Source: DATKAB01 sp964542745
GTDB lineage: Bacteria > Eisenbacteria > RBG-16-71-46
Assembly (NCBI GenBank): GCA_964542745.1
Contig: CAZIVR010000002.1
Location: forward strand, 1 to 64,000
Direction: 5' to 3'
Length of the DNA stretch: 64,000 bases
The first letter of the stretch is position 1. Every line of letters begins with the position of its first letter. The notes beneath the pieces were generated by a model that did no database searches, had not been told where the DNA came from, and saw only the letters and a program-made list of their open reading frames with translations. A program made the translations under genes and the position numbers. Shown one piece after another: positions 26,352 through 36,100 of the stretch.

Positions 26352-27065
26352 TCAGTGGTAGAGGTGCTTGACCCGGCCCCAGCTCGAGGGCCGCGCGGCG
26401 GTCGCGTAATTCTGCAGGAACTGGAGCGCGGTGATCTCGGCGCGGGCGTTGGCGCCCCCGGTGCCGTCGCCGATGAACACCCGGCTCGCGGCGACCGAGA
26501 AGCCCGAGGTGCTGGTGAAGAGCAGGGTCCCGTCCCGGTAGATGCGCTGCGTCCCGGGCGGCGTGAACTCGAGCAGGTACTCGTGGAAATTCGTGTTGTC
26601 GTACGTGCCCGCCACCAGCACCGCGCCCGAGGGGCCGAGCGCGTAGATCTGGGTGGGCGTGAGCGAGATGTCGTACTGGACCGAGCCGGTCGTGAAGCCC
26701 GCGGCGAACCCCTGCTGGCCGAGCGCCCCGCCGCCCGAGCCTTCCACCTGGAGGCAGCGGGCGGTCATGCGGAGCTGCTTGGGCTCGCTGGCGTTGATGA
26801 GGCCGCTCAGTCCCACGTAGAGGATGCCGCCGCCCGAAACGCCGTAACCCTGGCCCATCGAGTTCTGCACCAGCGCGCCGCCCGACAGCGAGAAGATGTT
26901 GCTCTCGATCGCGCCGGTATGGGAGCCGGATGGCGTGAAGGCGAAACCCTGCGCGGAGGGCAGCGTCGCGAAGCCGAGGGTGAAGCTCTGGGTGGCGGCG
27001 GAGGCGGAGGCGGCCGCGAGGGCGAGGGCGAGCGGAACGACACAGGCGGATGTGGCCCGGCGCAT
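26352..27065 (-). CDS. Exported lectin-like protein with C-terminal SWG tag
   Basis: The protein has 237 residues from M-R-R-A-T-S, with a signal peptide ending A-S-A-S-A. The mature region is rich in Gly/Ser/Thr beta-strands. The stretch Y-L-L-E-F-T-P-P-G-T-Q-R-I-Y-R-D-G-T-L-L-F resembles the back half of a concanavalin/LamG-type jelly roll, where a ligand-bearing dummy sentence of this form is typical. The last ten residues are S-W-G-R-V-K-H-L-Y-H (codons 26355-26384), with His replacing the usual final Arg. An upstream start at 27146 would spoil the signal peptide. It is divergent from the rhomboid gene, with 155 bp between starts. Confidence 0.75.
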   Translation of the reverse strand: MRRATSACVVPLALALAAASASAATQSFTLGFATLPSAQGFAFTPSGSHTGAIESNIFSLSGGALVQNSMGQGYGVSGGGILYVGLSGLINASEPKQLRMTARCLQVEGSGGGALGQQGFAAGFTTGSVQYDISLTPTQIYALGPSGAVLVAGTYDNTNFHEYLLEFTPPGTQRIYRDGTLLFTSTSGFSVAASRVFIGDGTGGANARAEITALQFLQNYATAARPSSWGRVKHLYH

Positions 27066-27220
27066 GGTGCGTTTCCTGGCAGAAGGGGCGCGACCTCCGG
27101 CGCGGAGCGGGAAGCCCCGGCCGGTGAAGCTCGAAATCGACGGCAAGAATGGTAGACGCGCCCGGGCATGGATTCCAGAGGGATTTCGGGCGGGGTCGCG
27201 CCCCCCGGGGGGCCTCCCCT

Positions 27221-28066
27221 ATGCTGCGCCGCATGTCTCCCGCCCAGGGCTCGATGATCTGTCCCCAGTGCGGCCGCCTGATCGGGGTGACCGAGGAGAA
27301 GTGCCCGTTCTGCGGGGCGTGGCGGCCCGGGATGTTCGGGGCGGCGCCCAGGCTGCAGCGCCTGTTCGGGGGCGGGCTCGACCTGATCGCCCCGCTGGTG
27401 TCGGTGTGCGTGGTGCTCTACGTGGCCGCGCTGCTCCTCGACCTCTCGGCGCTGACCCGGAGCTTCGGGATCTTCAACTTCCTTTCGCCCGGGACGCGCG
27501 CCCTCTACCAGCTCGGCATGACCGGGGGCGTGGCGTGGCGCGAGGGCTGGTGGTGGACGGTGTTCACCGCGATCTTCCTGCACGGATCGCTGATCCACAT
27601 CTTCTTCAACGTGATGTGGATCCGCGACCTCGGTCCGGCCGTCTCGCAGGCCTATGGCCCGGCACGGGCGTTCGTCATCTTCATGGTGGGCGGCGTCGCG
27701 GGCTTCGTGGTGTCCAACCTCGTGGCCGGCTCGCCCACGGTCGGCGCCTCGGGCAGCATCTTCGGCCTGCTCGCGGCCATGATCGTGTTCGCCCGCCGCA
27801 CCGGCTCGTCGGTCATGAAGGCGCAGCTGTGGCAGTGGGCGATCATCCTGTTCGCGATGGGCTTCCTCATGTCGAGCGTCAACAACTGGGCGCACGGCGG
27901 CGGCTTCGCGGGCGGGTGGGCGGCGGCGCAGGCGATGGGGCTCGGGGGCGAGCGGCGCGAGAGCCCGGCGGTGCAGGTGCTGGCGATCGGTTTCATCCTC
28001 GTGACCCTCGCGGGATTCGTGATGTCGTTCGTCAAGGTGACCAGCATCCTGATCGGGGGGCGCTAG
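27221..28066 (+). CDS. Rhomboid-family intramembrane protease with N-terminal zinc ribbon
   Basis: The protein has 281 residues from an ATG at 27221 (ATG at 27233 is the alternative). Residues ~13-32 form a zinc ribbon, C-P-Q-C-x11-C-P-F-C. The rhomboid core follows: H-G-S-L-I-H-I-F-F-N-V-M-W (the structural His/Asn helix), G-A-S-G-S-I-F-G-L with the nucleophile Ser, and N-N-W-A-H-G-G-G-F-A-G-G with the catalytic His. It would cleave transmembrane segments within the bilayer. The substrate is unknown. It precedes the FAD/Fe-S oxidoreductase by two bases, so the two are cotranslated. Confidence 0.9.
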   Translation: MLRRMSPAQGSMICPQCGRLIGVTEEKCPFCGAWRPGMFGAAPRLQRLFGGGLDLIAPLVSVCVVLYVAALLLDLSALTRSFGIFNFLSPGTRALYQLGMTGGVAWREGWWWTVFTAIFLHGSLIHIFFNVMWIRDLGPAVSQAYGPARAFVIFMVGGVAGFVVSNLVAGSPTVGASGSIFGLLAAMIVFARRTGSSVMKAQLWQWAIILFAMGFLMSSVNNWAHGGGFAGGWAAAQAMGLGGERRESPAVQVLAIGFILVTLAGFVMSFVKVTSILIGGR

Positions 28067-28068
28067 GC

Positions 28069-30795
28069 GTGGCCGGCCGCTTCTTCGAGTCGCGTTTCCG
28101 TCAGCCGCTCGGGGAGTTCGTGACGCTCGCCCCCGAGCAGCGCGCCGCCGTGGTGCGCGAGGCGATCCCCGACCTGAACGTGTTCCTCGACGACGGCCGC
28201 GCGCCGGGCGAGCGCGACGCTCCCGCCCGCAGCCTCGAGCTGGCGCGTTCGCTGTTCGCGGCGCTCGAGCACCTCCCCGACGAGAGCGCGGCGGGACGCT
28301 CGGGCGCGCGGGCCGAGACGCTCGCCGCGCGCCTCGTCACCGACTCCCTGCTGCGCGCCGAGGCCGACCGCGACCAGAACGTCTACCTCGGGAAGCTCTT
28401 CACCCGCACGCTCACCCGCGCGGTGCCGGACCTGATCTTCCAGCCGGTCTCGCTCGCGGAGGCCGCCGCCACGCTGCGCTGGGCCCGCGAGCACGGCGTG
28501 CCGATCGCGGCCCGCGGCGCGGCCTCCACCGCGATGGGGGGCGCGGTCCCGAACGACGGCGGCCTCGCGCTCGACCTCTCGAGGCTCGATTCGGTGGACG
28601 TCGAGGCCGGGAACGGCGTGGTGGTGGTGGGCGCGGGCGCGCGGCTGCGCGCGGTGCACCGCAGGCTCGCCGCGGCACGGCTCGCGCTCCCCGTCTACCC
28701 GTCGAACCTGGGCGGCACCTTCGCGGGCTGGTTCGTGACCGGCGGCATCGGCCTCAACGCGTTCGGCCGCGGCCGCGCGCTCGACGCGGTGCGCTCGGCG
28801 GACGTGCTGCTGCCGGACGGCGACCACGTGAGGTTCCACGACGACGGCCGCCTCGACGTGCCGGGGCCCGCCGAGCACCGGCGCACGCTCGACGCGGCGC
28901 AGGCCGCCGCGTGGTTCCGGGAGCGCGGCTCCGAGCCGCTCGCGCTCGCCGATCTCGCCGGGAGCGAGGGCGTGCTCGGGCTCGTCACCCATCTCACGCT
29001 GCGCGTCGAGCCGCTTCCCGACTTCGCCGCGTTCCTGCTCGAATTCGACGGGCCGCTCGCAGCCTTCGAGGCCGCGGCGTGGGTGGCGGCCGAGGCCGGC
29101 CGGCGCTTCGGCGCGCCCGCCAACCTGAAGGCGATGTCGGGCTCGCACCTCCACCACGCGCGGGAGGCGTGGCGGGACGACGACGCGCGCGACTGGCGCC
29201 GGTCCGGGGCCGAGCCCGGCGGCGCGCACCTGCCGTGGGGGAGGATCGAGCCGCCCGGACGGTTCCTGCCGGGGACCCTCGAAGCGGCCGGCGACGCACG
29301 GCACCGCGCGGCCGCGAACGGGGACCCGCCCGGCGACGCGGGGCACGAGCCCGCGCGGCACGGGGCCGGGCGCCACGCGGAAGGCAGCGCGCTGTTCGTG
29401 GACTTCACCGACTTCGCCGCGGCCCACGCGTTCGCCGCCGCGCTCGCCGACCTGCCGGGGCGCCCGCGGCTGCTCGGCGCCGAGAGCGCGCGCTTCGCGG
29501 CCGAACGCTTCCGCCCGCAGCAGGTCAAGCGCTTCGGCCCCGGGATGCTGGCCGCCGAAATCGTGATGCCGGCCGAAGAGGTGACGCGCTTCGTGCCGCG
29601 CGCCGCGCGCCTCGCGCGCAACGCGGGCAACCAGCTCGACGCCGAGGTCTACTACCTCGCCGACGGCACCGCGCTCGCGATCGCGGGCTACCTGACCGAC
29701 CACCGCTGCCTGGACTTCGCCGTGGACCTGATGATCGCGCCCGCGCTCACCGAGCTGGCGATGCGCTCGCACCGGGGCCGCCCCTACGTGCTCGGCCGCT
29801 GGCAGTCGCCGTGGGCCGCCCGCAAGTTCGGCGCGGAGGGGCTCGCGCGGCTCGCGCGCGCGAAGCGCGGGCTCGATCCGCACGGGCGGCTCAATCCCGG
29901 CGTCCTGCTGGGATTCCGGCTGCGCGGCGCGCTCGGCGCGGTGGTGGCGGCCACCTTCGCTCCCGGGGTCGCCGTGCTGTCGCGCGTCTATTCGCTCCGC
30001 CCGTTCTCGCCGCTGGTGCGGGCGGCGCGCGCCGCCCTCGCGCCGTTCCGGGGACCGGCCTGGGGGCACGGGGAGCCGGCCGTGGCCGCCACCCCGCAGG
30101 AGGCCTCCTCGCGGGCGCTCCACTGCGTCAACTGCGGCGAGTGCAACAGCGTGTGCCCAATCTTCCACGAGTCGAAGATCCGCCTGCCGCAGATGCTCAC
30201 CCACCTCGGCGAGGCCGCGCACGCGGGCGCGGCCGTGCCCGGCACCGGCAGCGTCCTGCTCGACCTGTGCATGCGCTGCGGCAACTGCGAGGAGGCCTGC
30301 CAGGCCGGGATCCCGCACCTGCCGCTCTACGAGCGGCTGCAGCAACTCTCGGACGCGGTCCGGCCGCCCGACCGCGAGCGGCACACCGCGATCGTGGCGG
30401 CGGTGCGCGGCTCGCAGAAGTACGTGCGCGAGTTCCTCGACGTCCGCCCGGGGGGCTACGTGAAGCGGGCGCCGGCCTCGCTCCCGGGCGTGGCGCGCTA
30501 CCTCCTGCTGCGGGCCGAGAACGACGCGGGCCCGGCCTCGACCTGCATCCACTGCGGGGCGTGCGTGGCGGTGTGCCCGACCCACGCCAACCGCGAGTTC
30601 GAGGGCGGCGACCCGCGCGCGATCACGACGCTGCAGGAGCGCTGCGTGGGCTGCGGAACCTGCGTCGAGGTGTGCCCCGCGAACCTCGCCAACGGCGGGC
30701 GCACCCTGCGGGTGATGGAGGCGCCGACCGCCGACTGGGCGGCCGCGGTCGCGGAGTTCGAAAGGGGCGAAGGCGCGGGCGTTTCCGGCCGATGA
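28069..30795 (+). CDS. FAD-linked oxidase fused to four Fe-S cluster motifs
   Basis: The protein has 908 residues from a GTG two bases after the rhomboid stop. Residues ~125-300 are a PCMH/FAD_binding_4 domain (P-I-A-A-R-G-A-A-S-T-A-M-G-G and G-W-F-V-T-G-G-I-G-L-N-A-F-G). The oxidase C-terminal domain follows, ending L-D-P-H-G-R-L-N-P-G. C-x2-C-x2-C-x3-C motifs start at Cys686, Cys734, Cys826 and Cys859. The arrangement recalls D-lactate/glycolate dehydrogenases (GlcD fused with GlcF/LutA-type Fe-S parts), but the CCG domains of GlcF are absent and four clusters instead of two are present. It is probably a membrane-associated 2-hydroxyacid dehydrogenase; the substrate is uncertain. Confidence 0.8.
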   Translation: MAGRFFESRFRQPLGEFVTLAPEQRAAVVREAIPDLNVFLDDGRAPGERDAPARSLELARSLFAALEHLPDESAAGRSGARAETLAARLVTDSLLRAEADRDQNVYLGKLFTRTLTRAVPDLIFQPVSLAEAAATLRWAREHGVPIAARGAASTAMGGAVPNDGGLALDLSRLDSVDVEAGNGVVVVGAGARLRAVHRRLAAARLALPVYPSNLGGTFAGWFVTGGIGLNAFGRGRALDAVRSADVLLPDGDHVRFHDDGRLDVPGPAEHRRTLDAAQAAAWFRERGSEPLALADLAGSEGVLGLVTHLTLRVEPLPDFAAFLLEFDGPLAAFEAAAWVAAEAGRRFGAPANLKAMSGSHLHHAREAWRDDDARDWRRSGAEPGGAHLPWGRIEPPGRFLPGTLEAAGDARHRAAANGDPPGDAGHEPARHGAGRHAEGSALFVDFTDFAAAHAFAAALADLPGRPRLLGAESARFAAERFRPQQVKRFGPGMLAAEIVMPAEEVTRFVPRAARLARNAGNQLDAEVYYLADGTALAIAGYLTDHRCLDFAVDLMIAPALTELAMRSHRGRPYVLGRWQSPWAARKFGAEGLARLARAKRGLDPHGRLNPGVLLGFRLRGALGAVVAATFAPGVAVLSRVYSLRPFSPLVRAARAALAPFRGPAWGHGEPAVAATPQEASSRALHCVNCGECNSVCPIFHESKIRLPQMLTHLGEAAHAGAAVPGTGSVLLDLCMRCGNCEEACQAGIPHLPLYERLQQLSDAVRPPDRERHTAIVAAVRGSQKYVREFLDVRPGGYVKRAPASLPGVARYLLLRAENDAGPASTCIHCGACVAVCPTHANREFEGGDPRAITTLQERCVGCGTCVEVCPANLANGGRTLRVMEAPTADWAAAVAEFERGEGAGVSGR

Positions 30796-30952
30796 CAGGC
30801 CCGGCTGGCGCCCTCCCGGGCGGCCTGCCACAATGGACGCCGCTCGACGCATGGAGGGGCTCTTCGCGGGGACACTCGCGGCGGGCCCGAACGTCACGCA
30901 TCGGTCCCGGTGGGTCGAAGGGCTCCCCGCGGCCGAAGACCGAAAGGATGTC

Positions 30953-33163
30953 ATGACCCACCCGACCCGCGGTTCCGCGCGCCTCGCGGCGCACGTTCGC
31001 CACCCCCGCAGCTTCGACGCCCCCCGGCTCCCGGACGGCCACCGCGCCCCGGTGAGCGCCTACTTCGGGCGCCACGTCCTCGACCTCATCAAGCTCAAGG
31101 AGCGGCTGCCGCGCGAGGCCTACCAGGCCCTGCTCGGCACCCTGCGCAGCGGCGCCCCGCTGGCCCGCGAGACCGCGGAGACCATCGCCTCGGTGGCGCG
31201 CGAGTGGGCCACGTCGCACGGCGCCACCCACTTCACGCACTGGTTCCAGCCCATGACCGGGCTCACGGCCGAGAAGCACGACAGCTTCATCGACCTGAAC
31301 GTCACGATGAGCGGCGAGCTGAAGGTGCTCGAGCGCTTCTCGGGCTCGCAGCTCACGCAGAGCGAGCCGGACGCGTCGTCGTTCCCCTCGGGCGGCGTGC
31401 GCAGCACGTTCGAGGCGCGCGGCTACACCGCGTGGGATCCCTCGTCGCCCATGTTCCTGGTCGAGAGCCTGAACGGGCGCACCCTGTGCATCCCGTCGGT
31501 GTTCGTGAGCTATCACGGCGAGAGCCTCGACCACAAGACCCCGCTGCTGCGCGCGCTCGAGGCGCTCGACGTGAACGCGCGCGCGTTCCTCAAGCTGCTC
31601 GGCGACGTGGACGTGCAGTCGGTGGGTTCGACGCTCGGCTGCGAGCAGGAGTACTTCCTGGTGGACCGCGACCACTGGGCGCAGCGCCCGGACCTGGTGA
31701 TGACCGGCCGCACCCTGCTGGGCGCGGCGTCGGCGCGCGGGCAGCAGTTCGAGGACCACTACTTCGGCTCGATCCCGGCGCGCGCGCTGGCGTTCATGGA
31801 GGAGATGGAGTTCGAGCTGCACCGCCTCGGCGTGCCGGTGAAGACGCGGCACAACGAGGTGGCGCCGATGCAGTTCGAGATGGCGCCGATCTTCGAGGAC
31901 GTGAACCTCGCCAACGACCACAACGCGCTGGCCATGGACATCATGCGCAAGGTCGCGCTGCGCCATCACTTCGTCTGCCTGCTGCACGAGAAGCCGTTCG
32001 CGGGCATCAACGGCAGCGGCAAGCACTGCAACTGGTCGCTGGTCACCGACCGCGGCGAGAACCTCTTCGACCCGGGCCGCACGCCGCACCAGAACCTGCG
32101 CTTCCTGGCGTTCGTGGCCGCGGCCCTCAAGGCCGTGCACGACCACTCGGACGCGCTGCGTTACTCCGTGGCCTCGGCGGACAACGACCTGCGGCTGGGC
32201 GCGAACGAGGCGCCGCCGGCCATCATCAGCGTGTTCCTCGGCGACCTCCTCACCCAGATCATCGAGCGCATCGCCTCGGGCGAGACCGTGAAGGACCCCG
32301 AGTCCTACGTGCTCGAGATGGGCGTGGGCCGGCTGCCTCAGCTGGCGAAGGACTACACCGACCGCAACCGCACCTCGCCGTTCGCCTTCACCGGGAACAA
32401 GTTCGAGTTCCGTGCGGTGGGCAGCAGCGCCAACACCGCCCAGCCGATGATGATGCTGATCGCGGCGATGGCCGACAGCCTGCGCCAGCTCGGCGGGCGG
32501 CTCGAGGCGCGCATCAAGGCGGGCGGCGGCCGCGACCAGGCCGTGATCGCGCTGCTGCGCGAGGTGTTCACCGAGTCCGCGGCGATCCGATTCGAGGGCA
32601 ACGGCTACAGCGAGGAGTGGAAGCGGGAGGCCGCGCGGCGCGGGCTGCCGAACCTGCCCGACACCCCCGCCTCGATCGCGGCGGTCTCGGCCCCCGGCCG
32701 GATGGCGTTCCTGACCGAGCTCAAGATCTTCACCCCCCGCGAGCTCGAGAGCCGGATCAACGTCGCGGTCGAGCGCTACCTGAAGACGGTGATGCTCGAG
32801 GCCGAGACGGTGATCGAGATGCTCTCGACGCAGGTGATCCCGGCGGGCGAGGGCGCGCTGGCCCGGGCGTCCGAAGCGTCCGCGGCGGCGAAGGCCGCAG
32901 GCGTCACCTCGGCCGCGCTGGCCGGGCGTGCCGGGGCGCTGGCCCAGGCGCTGGACGCGGCGGCCGCGAGCGTGGCGCGCCTCGAACAGCTGCTGGCCGA
33001 TGGCGAAGGCCTGCACGACGAACGCAAGGAGGCCGAGCATCTCGCGTCGCGGGTGCGTCCCGCGCTGGGCGAGGCCCGCGAGGCCGCGGACCGGCTCGAG
33101 CACCTGGTGGACGACTCGGCGTGGGAGCTGCCCAAGTACCGAGAGATGCTGTTCGCGCGCTGA
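30953..33163 (+). CDS. glnN: Glutamine synthetase type III
   Basis: The protein has 736 residues, the length typical of GSIII (about 730), not GSI/II. It makes glutamine from glutamate, ammonia and ATP. Characteristic features are V-S-A-Y-F-G near residue 35, G-C-E-Q-E-Y-F-L-V-D at Cys230, H-N-E-V-A-P-M-Q-F-E, G-I-N-G-S-G-K-H-C-N-W-S for ATP/ammonia binding, and R-N-R-T-S-P-F-A-F-T-G-N-K-F-E-F-R near residue 480. An AAAGGA box precedes the ATG. The glutamate-synthase-like gene begins 13 bases after the stop, so glutamine made here likely feeds that enzyme. Confidence 0.95.
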   Translation: MTHPTRGSARLAAHVRHPRSFDAPRLPDGHRAPVSAYFGRHVLDLIKLKERLPREAYQALLGTLRSGAPLARETAETIASVAREWATSHGATHFTHWFQPMTGLTAEKHDSFIDLNVTMSGELKVLERFSGSQLTQSEPDASSFPSGGVRSTFEARGYTAWDPSSPMFLVESLNGRTLCIPSVFVSYHGESLDHKTPLLRALEALDVNARAFLKLLGDVDVQSVGSTLGCEQEYFLVDRDHWAQRPDLVMTGRTLLGAASARGQQFEDHYFGSIPARALAFMEEMEFELHRLGVPVKTRHNEVAPMQFEMAPIFEDVNLANDHNALAMDIMRKVALRHHFVCLLHEKPFAGINGSGKHCNWSLVTDRGENLFDPGRTPHQNLRFLAFVAAALKAVHDHSDALRYSVASADNDLRLGANEAPPAIISVFLGDLLTQIIERIASGETVKDPESYVLEMGVGRLPQLAKDYTDRNRTSPFAFTGNKFEFRAVGSSANTAQPMMMLIAAMADSLRQLGGRLEARIKAGGGRDQAVIALLREVFTESAAIRFEGNGYSEEWKREAARRGLPNLPDTPASIAAVSAPGRMAFLTELKIFTPRELESRINVAVERYLKTVMLEAETVIEMLSTQVIPAGEGALARASEASAAAKAAGVTSAALAGRAGALAQALDAAAASVARLEQLLADGEGLHDERKEAEHLASRVRPALGEAREAADRLEHLVDDSAWELPKYREMLFAR

Positions 33164-33176
33164 CGGAGAACGAGCC

Positions 33177-36100
33177 ATGACCCCCGACGCGGATCGGCAG
33201 GCAGGCGCCCCGGAGCGGGCGCCCCTGCCGCCCGCGAACGGGATCCCGGACGCGGCGCGGGAGTGGGAGGACCTGCTCGCCCTCGTCGTGGATCCCGAGA
33301 GCCCGCGCGTCGCCGGCCGGGCGCGCAAGCGGCGGCTGCTCTCGCACCTGCTGCGGCGCGCGGGGCTCGACGAAGCGGACTTCTGGAAGCTGCACCGCGG
33401 CCAGCGCGGCCGGCTGTTCCTGTCGCGCTACTCGCGGGTGTCCCGCGAGATCCCGCGGCTCGAGATCACGTCGTTCGATCTCGACAAGCTCCTCAAGGAG
33501 CGCTACCGGCAGGAGCCGCTCACGCTGGGAGCGGCGTGGCACCACGGCTTCTGGCGCTCGTACTTCTCGCACGCGGCGATCACGCACCCCGCCAACGACG
33601 GGCTGCGCGAGGAGTTCTCGACCGCGTGGGACATCGTGCGCAAGCACCCGGCGGTGCTGTTCCGCACCGGGTCGGGCCGGGAGCGCGAGACGCTGCGCGG
33701 GATCCGCCTCGACCTGCCGATGATCGTCGGCCCGCTGCCGCACCCGGGCGACGGCCGGATCGAACGCGCCTACCTCGACGCGATCGCCGACCCCGGGCCC
33801 GGCGAGGGCCTCCACACCGGAACCCTGCTGGTGATGGACGCGATCCGCTACCTCGAGCGCCTCGAGGCGTTCGCGGGGCGCGAGGCGGACCTCCTGCTCC
33901 GGATTCCCGCCGACCTCCAGCCGTGGCTGGACGGCGAGGGCGAGCGGTTCGACGCGCTGCGCGAGGCGCTCCGGCGCGCGCGCATCGTGGAGCTGGAGTG
34001 GAGCGACGACCTCCCGGGCGCGGTGGCGCGCGTGCGCGAGGTGAACCCCGCGCTCCTGGTCTCGGTCTACCTGCGCTACGGCGGCGGGGACGAGGGGCCG
34101 AACGGCGCGCCGCCTCCGCCCGACGAGGCGCTCTCGCCCGCCGCGGGGCGGCTCGCCGGCCCCGGGTTCTGGGCCGCGGTCGAGGCCGCGGCGCGGCAGG
34201 ACGGGGTGGCGGCCCTGCACGTCCACGCCGGCCCCGAGAAGTCGTACCGGCTGGTCCCGAAGCTCGACGCGTTCCTCAAGGCCCGCCTGGTGCGCGCGCG
34301 CGTGCAGCTCGTCTCGGCGGGGGGCGACTCCGACACGCAGGCCTCGGCGGCGACGGTCTACGAATCGGTGTTGCTCGGCGCCAACGGCGGCTCGATGTCG
34401 CACGTCGCGGGAATCGCGCTGTGCCCGGAGCTGATCGACGCGTACCACGGGGCCGACGCGGGCGCGGCGCTCGCCACGCTCGCCGAGCGCACGCCGGAGG
34501 AGCTGCGCGACCTCGCGGCCAACACGCTCACCTGCTGGCAGCACTCGATCCTCGACTTCCTGTCGTGCATGGGGATCGACGACATCCAGAAGACCTCCGG
34601 GAACACCATGGCGATCACGATGACCGCCGAGTGGGTCCGGGAGTGCGACCGGCTGGCCACGCCCGAGTTCGGGCGCCTGAACGCCGGGCTCAACGCGGCC
34701 CGGATCGCGGCCGAGCCTCCGCCCGCGGCGGTGCGGGAGCGCTTCAAGGTGTCGAGCCTGCTGCGCGAGGTCGAGCCGGGCCTGCCGCGGGTGCACGCGG
34801 CCCGCGTGCTCGACCACGGCAACGCCAACTACCACCTCGAGAACTCCAACCGGAACCTGAGCGCCGACTTCCTCGACGTGATCTACCGGATGTCGGCGGG
34901 GGAGATGCCGCGCGCGGAGGACTTCTTCATCGAGAGCGACATGGGCCCGCTCTCGCTCGACCGCGTGGGGCTGCGGCTCTCGCGGGAATCTCTGGAGTGG
35001 TCGCTCGAGCGGTTCCGCCGCGATCCCGGGCTCCTCGACTACGTGTCGCTGGCGGTGCCGCGCGGCTTCCTGCGCCCGGGCGCCGCGCCCCCGCTCTGCG
35101 AGGTGCGGCTCCTTGCCGCCCTCGACGAGGACAGCGACGGGGAGCAGGTGGTCGAGCCCGCGCCGCTGGTCCGATTCGCCTCGGACGCCGAGGGCGGCTT
35201 CGACCTCGCGCTCGCCGCCGATCCCGCGCTCGAGGCGGCGGTGGCGGGCGATGCCCCGCTGTGGCTGGTCACGGTGGACGCCGAGGGCCGCGAGGCGCGC
35301 ACCGCGCTCGCCGCGCACGGCCACGGCGGGCACGGGCTCTCGATCGCGCGCGCCTCCCGGGACGGCGCCGTGGTGCTGCGGCGCGAGCCGCGCGGCGGCT
35401 ACCGGCTCTCGGGGTTCGGGTTCCGCGAGCCGATCTGGCACGGGCCGGTGAACCACTCGAGCATCTCGCTGGGTGCCGCGAGCGAGGACTTCCTCACCGC
35501 GCGCGTCGAGGGCAACCGCGGCCTCTCGATGACCTCGTCGGGCGAGGGCGGCCCGATCCGGCTCGCGAGCGACGACGACATGAAGTGGGAGAGCCTGCAG
35601 GCCGCGAGCGGGCACTTCGGCATCCACGCGGCCGACCTGCGCCGGGTGCGCGACGTGGAGATCAAGATCAACCAGGGCGCCAAGCCCGGGAAGGGCGGAA
35701 GGCTCTCGGGCGCGAAAGTCACGCCGACCGTGAGCCGCGCGCGCAATATCCCGGTGGGCACCGACGCGCTCTCGCCCGATCCCAAGCACGACATCTACTC
35801 GATCGAGGACATGCCGGCCGAGGTCTGGCTCTGGCTCCTCTACCACAACCACTGCGGCATCAAGATCACCGGCTCCAACTACACGCGCTACGTCGCCGCC
35901 GGCATGTGGTCCAACTTCGTGGTGGACTACCTGCTGGTGGACGCGGGGCTCGGGGGCTCCGGCAACTACCACGCCGACTCGTCGCACGTGGGCTGGCCCG
36001 ACATCTTCCGCACCATCCTGCACACGCACCACGCGCTGGTGTCCGAGAAGGTGGACCTCGAGAAGACCGGCGAGCTCAAGCCGATCCGCGACCTGAACGG

